A DNA stretch of 32,427 nucleotides from NCBI GenBank assembly GCA_024763035.1, contig JANTGG010000021.1, forward strand, positions 1-32,427, read 5' to 3'. Positions 23,392 through 30,796 of the stretch are shown here, piece after piece. Position 1 is the first letter of the stretch; each line of letters starts with the position of its first letter. The notes beneath the pieces were generated by a model. That model ran no database searches, had not been told where the DNA came from, and saw only the letters and a list, made by a program, of their open reading frames with translations. The position numbers and the translations under genes were made by a program. This DNA comes from Desulfocapsa sp. (lineage in GTDB: Bacteria; Desulfobacterota; Desulfobulbia; Desulfobulbales; Desulfocapsaceae).

Positions 23392-25557
23392 CCTGTTTAT
23401 CCTGATACGGCTGTTCATTCACAGCTGCAGAATGTATTTGGTTTTGACAGCTTTCGTGACAATCAGCAGGAGCTGGTGGAGGCAATCCTTGCCAGCAGGG
23501 ATGTTTTTGGTATCATGCCCACCGGCGGTGGAAAATCGCTTTGCTATCAGTTGCCGGCGTCTCTTCTTGATGGCGGCTGTATTGTTATCAGCCCCCTGAT
23601 CTCTCTGATGAAAGATCAGGTGGATGCAGCGGTGGGGATTGGGCTGAAGGCGGCATATCTGAACTCCACCCTTCCCGGCAGTGAGCAGCAGGAAGTGATG
23701 CGGCGAATGGAACAGGGGGGGTACCAGCTTTTGTATCTCTCGCCGGAACGGTTGGCACTGCCGGGGTTTATGGAGCGTCTTAAACGTTCTCCCTTCTCCT
23801 TTATGGCAGTGGATGAGGCCCATTGTGTGTCCGAGTGGGGGCACGATTTTCGGCCGGATTACCTTTCCCTGATAAAGGTACGGGAGGCATTACCCCATCT
23901 GCCGGTGGCAGCCTTTACGGCAACGGCTACCAAAAAGGTGCAGCAGGATATTAGCAGTCGTCTGCGGCTGGATAATCCCTTTGTGGTGAGGGCATCCTTT
24001 GATCGCCCGAATCTCTTTTATCAGGTACGTCCCCGGCAGCAGGTGAATGCACAGATTGAACAGTTTGTGCGGGAGCATCGGGGGGAGGCGGGGATTGTGT
24101 ACCGGCTCAGCCGAAAAGATGTTGAAAAAACAGCATCCTACCTGGTATCTCGTAATATTTCTGCCCTTCCCTACCATGCAGGTCTTGATGGTGCTGCGCG
24201 TCTTAGAAATCAGGAGGCGTTTAATCGGGATGATACTCAGGTGATTGTTGCCACTGTGGCGTTTGGCATGGGGATAGATAAATCCAATGTTCGTTTTGTG
24301 GTTCATGGTGACCTCCCCAAGAACATGGAAAGCTACTATCAGGAAACAGGGAGGGCAGGGCGGGATAATGAGCCTGCCCATTGCCTGCTTCTCTATAACC
24401 GCGGTGATTATTTCCGGCTGCGACCTTTTTTTGATGAGCTGCGGGATAAGCAGGAGAGGGAATTTGGGCTGCAGCAGTTGCGAAAGATGCTTTCCTATGC
24501 AGAATCGACTGTTTGCCGGCGAAAGGCTGTGCTCGCCTATTTCGACGAATCCTATGCAAAGGAGAATTGCGAAACCTGTGATATCTGTGTGCACGGCACC
24601 AAAAAGCACGATGCAACCGTGGACGCCCAGAAAGTGATGTCCGCAGTGTATCGAACAGATCAGCGTTTCGGTATCACTCATATTGTTGATATCCTTGTGG
24701 GGTCACGAAATAAACGACTTCTCTCCTTTGGTCACGACAGAATAAAGACGTACGGCATAGGGAAAAAAGAGGGAAAACAGCATTGGCGTATGATAATTGA
24801 AAGCCTCCTTGCCCATGAAAAAATGGTGATGGACGGTGGTGAGTATCCACTGCTTAAACTGACTACTGCAGGGGAAAATATTCTTTTTGGCAGGGAGCAG
24901 TTTGTGCATCGTGTTTTGCAACACCCGGAAGAAATAGTCAGACAGGAAGTTGGGTATAACCCGGAGCTCTTTACTGAACTGCAGATCATGCGAAGGGAGA
25001 TGGCAGACGCTGCGGGGGTGCCTCCCTTTGTTGTCTTTTCAGATCGAAGCCTGCATGAGATGTGTAGTCTGTATCCTGAAAACGATGCGGAATTTCTGAT
25101 GATAAATGGCGTGGGAAGTGTAAAGCTTGATCAGTACGGTGAAACCTTTATGGGGGCAATTAAGGATTACCTTGCAGAACACCCGGAGATAGAGAAAAAG
25201 CCAATAGCTGCCCAGCGGGCGCCTGTGCTGCGAAGAGAGCCCCCGGGAGGCGTTGAAGTCAGTGATACGCTCACTGAAACACTGCTTCTGGCAAGGAAAG
25301 GGCTGGGTGTGGAAGCGATAGCATCTGCCCGTGGTCTGAAACCCACCACCATCTCATCGCATATTGAAAAACTCTTTCTTCGGCAGGAAGAAGGGATTGA
25401 GATTGCTCAGTTTGTTGATAGCGACCTCCTGGCTCTTATCACAGAACAGTTTTTACAGCACGGCTATGCCCGGTTAAAACCAGTGGTCGATGGTCTTACC
25501 GGAAAGGTGACGTATGACCAGGCAAGGATTGCCCGCGGCCACCTGACCGGCAGCTGA
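23389..25557 (+). CDS. recQ: ATP-dependent DNA helicase RecQ
   Basis: A 722-residue 3'-5' DNA helicase of recombination and repair. Helicase lobe 1 has Walker A PTGGGKS (44-50) and DEAH (142-145), followed by the aromatic-rich loop CVSEWGHDFRPDY. Lobe 2 carries VATVAFGMGIDKSNVRFV and ETGRAGRD. The RecQ zinc site has four Cys (the Cys in STVCRRK, then ENCETCDIC). The winged-helix RQC follows, then an HRDC domain (about 525-600, PPFVVFSDRSLHEMC), and a C-terminal helix-turn-helix extension (about 630-715, with LKPTTISSHIEKLF) found in many longer RecQ proteins. The start at 23389 is favoured by RBS spacing. It is the last gene of a tightly overlapping operon behind the GTPase, an unusual neighbour for a repair helicase. 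Confidence 0.95.
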   Translation: MPVYPDTAVHSQLQNVFGFDSFRDNQQELVEAILASRDVFGIMPTGGGKSLCYQLPASLLDGGCIVISPLISLMKDQVDAAVGIGLKAAYLNSTLPGSEQQEVMRRMEQGGYQLLYLSPERLALPGFMERLKRSPFSFMAVDEAHCVSEWGHDFRPDYLSLIKVREALPHLPVAAFTATATKKVQQDISSRLRLDNPFVVRASFDRPNLFYQVRPRQQVNAQIEQFVREHRGEAGIVYRLSRKDVEKTASYLVSRNISALPYHAGLDGAARLRNQEAFNRDDTQVIVATVAFGMGIDKSNVRFVVHGDLPKNMESYYQETGRAGRDNEPAHCLLLYNRGDYFRLRPFFDELRDKQEREFGLQQLRKMLSYAESTVCRRKAVLAYFDESYAKENCETCDICVHGTKKHDATVDAQKVMSAVYRTDQRFGITHIVDILVGSRNKRLLSFGHDRIKTYGIGKKEGKQHWRMIIESLLAHEKMVMDGGEYPLLKLTTAGENILFGREQFVHRVLQHPEEIVRQEVGYNPELFTELQIMRREMADAAGVPPFVVFSDRSLHEMCSLYPENDAEFLMINGVGSVKLDQYGETFMGAIKDYLAEHPEIEKKPIAAQRAPVLRREPPGGVEVSDTLTETLLLARKGLGVEAIASARGLKPTTISSHIEKLFLRQEEGIEIAQFVDSDLLALITEQFLQHGYARLKPVVDGLTGKVTYDQARIARGHLTGS

Positions 25558-25917
25558 AAATCAGTTGCGAAAAAGGTGTCAGGGTAAAGGGATAATTGTA
25601 CTCGTGTCGCAGGAGCTCGCTCCGCGATCGATCAATGCCTGAACAGCTCTTCATTCCCGGAATGTCCTCCTCCTAAAATTTTTTCAACACTTCTCTCATT
25701 ATAAAAGAGAGCAATACACAGGTACGTTTTTTACCGCCGGGTTTCGTTTTTGTCTCCTGTTTGCTCGTTTATTATTTTTATCTCATGCTGGCAGGTATAA
25801 TTACTCGAAATCATGCTTTGTTTTCAGGATGCTGTTTATGGCTTGCAAGGTACAAATTTTGCATAGTTTCTTGTGGCGGCGGCAGTCTTTTACGTTCCTT
25901 GAATCGGGGAGGCTAGT
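25558..25917. other. 360-bp gene-free stretch after recQ
   Basis: It holds the first copy of the REP-like repeat (25606-25634), a small CTCTC/GAGAG dyad (25693-25697, 25707-25711), and a perfect TATAAT at 25796-25801 with no good -35 box, which may belong to the PilZ gene promoter. No terminator with a proper stem was found behind recQ. Confidence 0.5.
25606..25634. repeat. REP-like palindromic repeat, copy 1
   Basis: The core AGGAGCTCGC followed by CCGCGATCGATCA aligns with the copy at 30717-30746, with one single-base gap and about five mismatches. The inner arms GCTCGC and GCGATC are nearly complementary. This resembles the short GC-rich extragenic palindromes common in proteobacteria. 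Confidence 0.65.
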
Positions 25918-26892
25918 ATGCAGACAGGCAATGATAGTGGACAGATACAAGTTCAGCAGGTATTTACCCAGATTAAACGGTGCGTGTCAGAAGGGAAGTT
26001 TGTTGAAGCGGAGGCACTGCGCCGGGAATTGATGGATCTGGACACCATGGCACTGAAAGAGATCATTGCTTCGGCGGAAATCATAGAAGCTGCCAGGTCC
26101 GAGGCCCTTGACAAGGATCACCTGGCACTGTGGAAGGCGCTGTATGAAACGCTCTCGTCGGAAGAGGCAAACTGCTTCTACTATGCCTTGCAGGAAAAGC
26201 TTTTACCTGCCGGTACACTTCTTATGAGACAGGGGAAGTTGAATGATCGTCTTCTCTTTGTGGAGCAGGGCAAGCTTGCTGCTGTTTTTCGTAAAGGTGG
26301 TGAAAATCACCTTGTGCTGCAGGTCGGTAAAGGTGGCTTTGCAGGTGAGGAGACTTTTTTCGGGATGTCTGTCTGTACCTCTTCTGTTGTGGCCCAGTCT
26401 GAAGTCAGGGTGAAATATCTGGAAAGATCCTCTTTGCCTGACATCGCAGAGCAATGCCCCGGACTCTATGAAAAACTGCAGGCATTCTGCCGGAATTTCG
26501 GTCAGTACGAGGCAGCTTTTGAACGGAAGCGACAGGAAAAGAGTCGCTTTGAACGATTACCTGCCCATGGTCGCGTAAATGCAAATCTGTTGACTGCTGC
26601 CATGAAACAGACAGGGAAGCGGTTTAATGCTGACATTGGAGATATCTCCCGCGGCGGAACATGTTTTTTCATTAAAGCCTCAAAGAAGGAAGCAGCCAGA
26701 CAACTGCTCTCAAGGCCTCTGCAGATGGTTTTTGCTTTGCAGGGAAAAGACGAGCAACCTGTTGAATTTGTTGCTATGGGGCGGGTTGTAAAGGTTAAGT
26801 TCCAGCTGGAAACTGACTACAGTGTGCATGTCCAGTTTGCCAAACCTCTGGATGAAGAAAAGCTTGAGACCCTGCAGAAGACGAATGCCTGA
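25918..26892 (+). CDS. Cyclic-nucleotide-binding-like domain fused to PilZ
   Basis: A 324-residue soluble protein. Residues 1-80 are helical. Residues 85-180 are a CRP-like cNMP-binding domain (LLPAGTLLMRQGKLNDRLLFVEQGKL, then GGFAGEETFFG). The Arg that grips the cyclic phosphate in CRP seems replaced in the loop reading CTSSVVAQSEV, so ligand binding is doubtful. Residues about 205-318 are a PilZ domain, with basic residues around 208-219 and the c-di-GMP motif DISRGG at 242-247. PilZ domains bind c-di-GMP, so this protein may integrate two second-messenger inputs. No DNA-binding domain is present. ATG 25918 has GGGGAGG 5 bp upstream. It is convergent with the response-regulator gene, 77 bp away. 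Confidence 0.83.
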   Translation: MQTGNDSGQIQVQQVFTQIKRCVSEGKFVEAEALRRELMDLDTMALKEIIASAEIIEAARSEALDKDHLALWKALYETLSSEEANCFYYALQEKLLPAGTLLMRQGKLNDRLLFVEQGKLAAVFRKGGENHLVLQVGKGGFAGEETFFGMSVCTSSVVAQSEVRVKYLERSSLPDIAEQCPGLYEKLQAFCRNFGQYEAAFERKRQEKSRFERLPAHGRVNANLLTAAMKQTGKRFNADIGDISRGGTCFFIKASKKEAARQLLSRPLQMVFALQGKDEQPVEFVAMGRVVKVKFQLETDYSVHVQFAKPLDEEKLETLQKTNA

Positions 26893-26898
26893 CACGTG

Positions 26899-26929
26899 CC
26901 GTTCTTCCGGCTGCTGCCGGCTGAGACGG
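26899..26929. terminator. Hairpin in the convergent PilZ/response-regulator gap
   Basis: CCGGC (26907-26911) and GCCGG (26916-26920) form a tight stem with a TGCT loop, extended across an internal loop by CCGT/ACGG. It sits between two converging stop codons but lacks a T-run on either strand, so it is a possible, not canonical, bidirectional terminator. Confidence 0.35.
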
Positions 26930-26969
26930 TGAGAGGCGGAGCCCGGGCTGTGTTGCGGCAAAGTATGGC

Positions 26970-27725
26970 TTACTTTATCAGTTCAAGCTCCAGTTGTCTG
27001 CTGACAAGCATCTGCATGTTCGTTTGCAGTTGCTTTTTCAACTCGGGATACTCCTGGGAGCATCTCTGCAGAACAAAGGTGCCCGTGTTGAGGACGTTGT
27101 TGTAGTTTGGATTTTTTGGAATTGTGGAAATCTTCAGATAACGGTCCAGGGTTCTCGTGCGATAGCAGCTGGCACCCTTGTCGATGCTGACGGTCCATAT
27201 TGTACTCTCCACGGCGAGATCCGATTTTGATTTTCCACAGGAGAGTTCCCAGTAGCGCACTGAAATATTCATAATTTCGAAAATAATATTTCGGATCTGT
27301 TTGATAATAAGTTTTTTTGTGTCGTGACTGGTTGTTTGTAAGTGACTGATTGTTCGCAATAACTCCAGTTTTTCTTGTGCCTTGCCAATTGCCACAAGCA
27401 GCTCGTCAATGCTCAGGGGCTTTTGCAAATAACTGAATCCGCCGAGTTTGGTCGCTTCCACGGCTTGCTTTTTGCTGTCGTATCCTGTGATGAATATACA
27501 CTGGACGTCCGGCACAATCTCTTTCGCCCTGGTCATCAGCTCAATGCCGTCCATACCAGGCATTCGGATATCTGATATCACGATGGGGATCATTTTTTCG
27601 TGCAGAATGGCAAGGGCCTCACTTCCGCTGCCGGCCGTGTGTACAGTGAAAGAATGTTCCTGAAGCTGCCACTGCAGCATTTCAATCAGGATAGACTCGT
27701 CATCGACTACCAATATTTCATCCAT
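26970..27725 (-). CDS. Response regulator with unrecognised C-terminal domain
   Basis: A 251-residue protein. Residues 1-115 are a complete receiver: acidic pair D8-D9 in LVVDDES, phospho-acceptor D52 in ISDIRMPGMDG, T80 in FITGYD and K102 in LQKPLS. After a short coiled linker, residues 130-251 form a domain I do not recognise (ISVRYWELSCGKSKSDLA, then YRTRTLDRYLKISTIPKNP, ending in a Gln/Leu-rich helix). It is not a standard HTH, HD-GYP or GGDEF output. The start is ATG 27725: AGGA lies 6 bp upstream, and the receiver begins at once. Two further in-frame ATGs (27731, 27794) lie upstream. No sensor kinase is adjacent, so its phosphodonor is encoded elsewhere. Confidence 0.85.
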   Translation of the reverse strand: MDEILVVDDESILIEMLQWQLQEHSFTVHTAGSGSEALAILHEKMIPIVISDIRMPGMDGIELMTRAKEIVPDVQCIFITGYDSKKQAVEATKLGGFSYLQKPLSIDELLVAIGKAQEKLELLRTISHLQTTSHDTKKLIIKQIRNIIFEIMNISVRYWELSCGKSKSDLAVESTIWTVSIDKGASCYRTRTLDRYLKISTIPKNPNYNNVLNTGTFVLQRCSQEYPELKKQLQTNMQMLVSRQLELELIK

Positions 27726-27972
27726 TATCATTCCTGCTCGGTTTATGTCATTTATGTGTTTTGCTGATGAAACCGTAATGGCTGACGCCGTCATCGGGGC
27801 TGGAGCGGATCATTTTTACCTGAAAATGCACTGAAAAATACTGTGCAGTTGGTGATGGGTAACGAATTTGTAATCTGTGTCCTGTGTCAGTCGCCGCCTC
27901 CCGCTCGTTCGGGCTTGCAGAAAAAAATGTTGATTCCCCTTATGCATACTGCTTTTGTATAATATTAAGGTA

Positions 27973-28000
27973 AAATTTTCAATAGGTTAATTGAAAATTT
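27973..28000. repeat. 11-bp AT-rich inverted repeat
   Basis: AAATTTTCAAT (27973-27983) and ATTGAAAATTT (27990-28000) are perfect complements around AGGTTA. It starts ten bases after the TATAAT at 27958-27963, so it would lie at the very 5' end of any transcript from there. Confidence 0.6.
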
Positions 28001-28050
28001 CTGTGAGGCTGAATGCCTGTGCCGTGGCAGAGGCAGTGAGGAGGAAGGGT

Positions 28051-28070
28051 ATTCAGCGCAGGCGCTGAAT
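28051..28070. repeat. 9-bp inverted repeat with 2-bp spacer
   Basis: ATTCAGCGC (28051-28059) and GCGCTGAAT (28062-28070) flank AG. The tight centre suits a dimeric DNA-binding protein better than an RNA hairpin. Confidence 0.55.
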
Positions 28071-28320
28071 GGTGCTTGATTGGCTGTATACAGTTCGCTG
28101 CTCCGTTTTTGTTTCTGGGATTTCGTTTTGGTTGTTTTGTGGAAGGCAGGACAGATTGTTCTGTTTTTGAGAGTAATCCTCCCGGGTGATACGCTACATC
28201 TTGTTGGCAGCAATATCACGATATTATGCAGGGGGGGAGAGGGTGATCCCGTGTGAGAACCGTTTCATTTTATTCCAACAATGAAAAGTGTTGTTTTGCA
28301 TAATGAAAGAAGTCGGCTGT

Positions 28321-28365
28321 TGTCATATGACATTCCTTGTCAATGCTCTTTATTTATTCTATTCT
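28321..28365 (+). promoter_or_regulatory. Promoter and upstream palindrome of the diguanylate cyclase gene
   Basis: TTGTCA (28337-28342) and TATTCT (28360-28365) are 17 bp apart, matching the sigma-70 boxes at five and four of six positions. The perfect palindrome TGTCATATGACA (28321-28332) ends four bases upstream of the -35 box, a usual place for an activator site. The predicted start near 28372 leaves a leader of about 60 nt. Confidence 0.5.
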
Positions 28366-28430
28366 GTTAAGAAAGGTAATAGTGTTTTAAGTGTCTTAAA
28401 AGAAATGTTTCTATATTTCCCGGAGTGAGA

Positions 28431-30548
28431 ATGAGAAAAACCAATTTTATCCGGACCTTGCAGGGGCGGATGCGGGGACTGATTATTTTTTCTGTTGCCA
28501 TTGTGGTGCTTGTGGCGGGATTCGGTTCCTGGAAAATTCGTCAATTTTACAACTATTACGTCGATATTCAGAAATCCTCGGTGCAACTGCAGCAAAACCT
28601 GCAGCAGAATTTTGATGCCTCCCGTCTCCTCGGTTCGATTCATTCCAATCTGCGCCTGTACATGCAGTCTGCAGAGGATTCTGTACTTCTCTCCATTCGC
28701 AGTGATGCACAGACACTTCGCAAAACACTCCCGGAAGGTCTGGCAAAGGAACTGGCACATTTGCAGAAAATTATAGATGTCCTTTCCATCCGTATGAAAA
28801 GTCTGCAGGAGAACAACGGGCGGGTTTTTGATGCAGAAAAAATGATATCCAGGGCCCTGGGAATGAATCTGCAGAAAATTCCCAAGGATCTTGCCTATAA
28901 GTTGATTCCCATTGTCAGTAAGGCGAAGTCCCGTTATCAGGAGATTTATGTCTCAACGGTCATGTCGGGGCGGATTGCTCAAATCAAGAGCGGACAGGCG
29001 GAGATTGCCAGCTGTCTGGCAGGAGTTGAAGATGATCTGAATCTGCTCTCCAGCAATCTGCCCGATAGTGAAAAGGAGATCCTTCAGGGTGTACAGGACG
29101 CCTTTTATGCTCTGGATGAGGCAAGCAGCACTGTTGCTGCCATACGCCTTGTGACCATGGAAACAGAGCGGGAAATCATTACCACTGTTGACCTGTTGAA
29201 AAATGCTGTGGCAGAGGATTCGCTCTCTAAAAATGAATCTTCTTTTACCCTTATGCAGGAAGGTATGGCCATTGCGCAGAAGAACATTCTCTTTCTTGTG
29301 GTGACCCTTATTTTCCTTGCCATGCTTTTTACACTTACCAGCCTGATTATCAGTAAGCACATGATTGCTCCCCTGGTGGATTTTGTCGCCTTGTTACGAA
29401 ATCTCGGGCGGATGATGGCGGGGCAGCATGAGAGCGGGAGTTCTGATGTTGCCCGCATGAATGAACTTTCAAGTTTTATCCGGGATCGCCGTGATGAAAT
29501 TGGTGAGGTTGCCTTGGCAATCAAGGATATGCTGATAAATATGCAGTCCATTTCTTTTTTTCGTAAAACCATTGAAGCGGATGAGAGTACCAGGGAAATA
29601 TATGCCCGACTCGCCCGTATCTTTATTGAGAAGTTGGGGCTGAATCAATTTGTTATTTATCAGAAGCTGCGTGGACAGGATTCCATGGAGCATGTTTTCA
29701 GTAACCCGCCCGAACTCAAAGACGATCTTCCCGAATTCAGCATGGCGAATAACTGCCGGGCAAAACGTACAGGGGCTGTGGTTACCTCCTATGATGATCA
29801 GTACATCTGTAATATGTTTCCCTTTCAGGACTGTCTCGATCATTACTGTATTCCCATGATAGTGGGCGGTCATGTTATTGGTGTGGTGCAGTTCCTTTTT
29901 ACTAAGGATATGCCCGAAGCTGAAAAATCTACAGCACGTGACCATATTGCAGAAGCCCAGAATTTTATCGCCGAAACCCTGCCCGTACTGCAGAGTAAAC
30001 ATCTGGCGGCAGAGCTTGAAGAGATGGCAACAAAAGATCAGCTTACCGGTCTTTTCAACCGCAGATATCTTGAATCAACCCTTGACCAGATGGTTGCCGG
30101 TGTTCGTCGGCGGGGGACAAATCTTGGCGTCTTGATGTGTGATCTTGATTTCTTTAAACAGGTGAATGACAAGTACGGACATGACGCAGGTGACGCTGTC
30201 CTCATGCAGCTTGCTCAGGTGCTCCTGAATACTGTTCGTAACTCGGACTGGGTGATTCGTTTCGGAGGGGAGGAATTTATTATTATGCTGATGGATTGTG
30301 AGAAGGGGAAGGCGTGTGAAATCGCAGAAAATGTGAGGCAGGCAGTCGAAAATTACAAATTCCAGGCATCCGGACAGGTCATCAAGAAGACCACCAGTAT
30401 TGGTGTCACTGAATTTCCTGCTTCAGAGAATCAGGGAATCTGGGAGGCTATCAAGTTTGCCGATGTCGCCCTCTATAATGCCAAGGAAAATGGTCGCAAT
30501 CGGGTGGAAGTCTTTAATACCGCCATGTGGGAGGATTCTTCATATTGA
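28431..30548 (+). CDS. Membrane-bound diguanylate cyclase
   Basis: A 705-residue sensor enzyme making c-di-GMP from two GTP. TM1 spans about 16-33; a periplasmic helical sensor of about 250 residues follows; TM2 spans about 284-307; and a HAMP-like linker continues to about 365. The middle region (about 375-520) is GAF-like and Cys-containing (NNCRAKRTGAV, then DCLDHYCIPMIVGGHVIGVV) and may bind a ligand or sense redox. The GGDEF domain (536-700) has DQLTGLFNRRY and active-site GGEEF at about 612-616. RNSD, the RxxD inhibitory site, lies five residues before it, so product inhibition is expected. The start ATG 28431 is preferred over GTG 28425 because GGAG sits 5 bp before it. Confidence 0.92.
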   Translation: MRKTNFIRTLQGRMRGLIIFSVAIVVLVAGFGSWKIRQFYNYYVDIQKSSVQLQQNLQQNFDASRLLGSIHSNLRLYMQSAEDSVLLSIRSDAQTLRKTLPEGLAKELAHLQKIIDVLSIRMKSLQENNGRVFDAEKMISRALGMNLQKIPKDLAYKLIPIVSKAKSRYQEIYVSTVMSGRIAQIKSGQAEIASCLAGVEDDLNLLSSNLPDSEKEILQGVQDAFYALDEASSTVAAIRLVTMETEREIITTVDLLKNAVAEDSLSKNESSFTLMQEGMAIAQKNILFLVVTLIFLAMLFTLTSLIISKHMIAPLVDFVALLRNLGRMMAGQHESGSSDVARMNELSSFIRDRRDEIGEVALAIKDMLINMQSISFFRKTIEADESTREIYARLARIFIEKLGLNQFVIYQKLRGQDSMEHVFSNPPELKDDLPEFSMANNCRAKRTGAVVTSYDDQYICNMFPFQDCLDHYCIPMIVGGHVIGVVQFLFTKDMPEAEKSTARDHIAEAQNFIAETLPVLQSKHLAAELEEMATKDQLTGLFNRRYLESTLDQMVAGVRRRGTNLGVLMCDLDFFKQVNDKYGHDAGDAVLMQLAQVLLNTVRNSDWVIRFGGEEFIIMLMDCEKGKACEIAENVRQAVENYKFQASGQVIKKTTSIGVTEFPASENQGIWEAIKFADVALYNAKENGRNRVEVFNTAMWEDSSY

Positions 30549-30796
30549 TGGAGGGATCAGGCACATGTCCTGGAGGCAGGTGTGTGATTTCAGGCGACCG
30601 TCTGAAGAAGAAAAAGACCTGTAGATTTCCAGAATGACGCTCCCTGGAACAAACCATAACCCCTTTTGCAGAATCTTAACCGGACAGCGCTGATAGAACC
30701 CGGTTATCCAGAAAAAATCGTAGGAGCTCGCCCCCGCGAGCGATCAGCACAGGAGTCCTTCATGGCAGTAAGCTGCTGTCTGTTCCCGCCCTTTCC
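30549..30796. other. 248-bp convergent gap with REP-like repeat
   Basis: It contains the repeat at 30717-30746, the 7-bp inverted repeat TAACCGG/CCGGTTA (30677-30683, 30700-30706), and a short stem near 30589-30606. None has a T-run, so termination of the two converging genes is not explained by a canonical terminator. Confidence 0.45.
30717..30746. repeat. REP-like palindromic repeat, copy 2
   Basis: AGGAGCTCGC then CCCCGCGAGCGATCA. GCTCGC (30726-30731) and GCGAGC (30736-30741) form a perfect 6-bp stem around CCCC. It aligns with copy 1 at 25606-25634. Confidence 0.65.

Larger units (their letters stand above)
27726..28430. other. 705-bp gene-free stretch with several dyads
   Basis: No credible gene on either strand. 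From left to right it has a perfect TATAAT (27958-27963), an 11-bp AT-rich inverted repeat (27973-28000), a GC-rich hairpin candidate (about 28012-28032, GCC/GGC arms), a 9-bp inverted repeat (28051-28070), the 10-bp palindrome CTGTATACAG (28084-28093), then the palindrome and promoter of the diguanylate cyclase gene. The dyads cluster within about 120 bp. That could be a structured non-coding RNA or a multi-site regulatory region. No known riboswitch consensus, including the c-di-GMP type, was recognised. Confidence 0.5.

Noticed and set aside
23890-24681. 263-codon open frame on the minus strand
   Set aside because: Antisense to recQ; the translation looks like shadow sequence, with His/Cys-rich random composition and no motif.
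25789-25805. Sigma-54-type promoter (TGGCAGG) before the PilZ gene
   Set aside because: The -12 TTGC element is missing; only the -24-like half fits.
28084-28093. CTGTATACAG as a LexA SOS box
   Set aside because: The E. coli-type box needs CTG-N10-CAG spacing; here the halves are adjacent, and no SOS gene follows.
27965-28219. 84-codon minus-strand frame as a small gene
   Set aside because: Low-complexity, Ser/Lys/Pro-rich translation with no RBS, running across the dyad cluster.
28149-28260. Terminator or RNA gene end in the T-rich part of the long gap
   Set aside because: T-rich tracts are present but no adjoining stable stem was found.
27795-28424. c-di-GMP (GEMM-type) riboswitch before the diguanylate cyclase
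   Set aside because: The conserved GEMM core sequences were looked for and not found in the leader or the wider gap.
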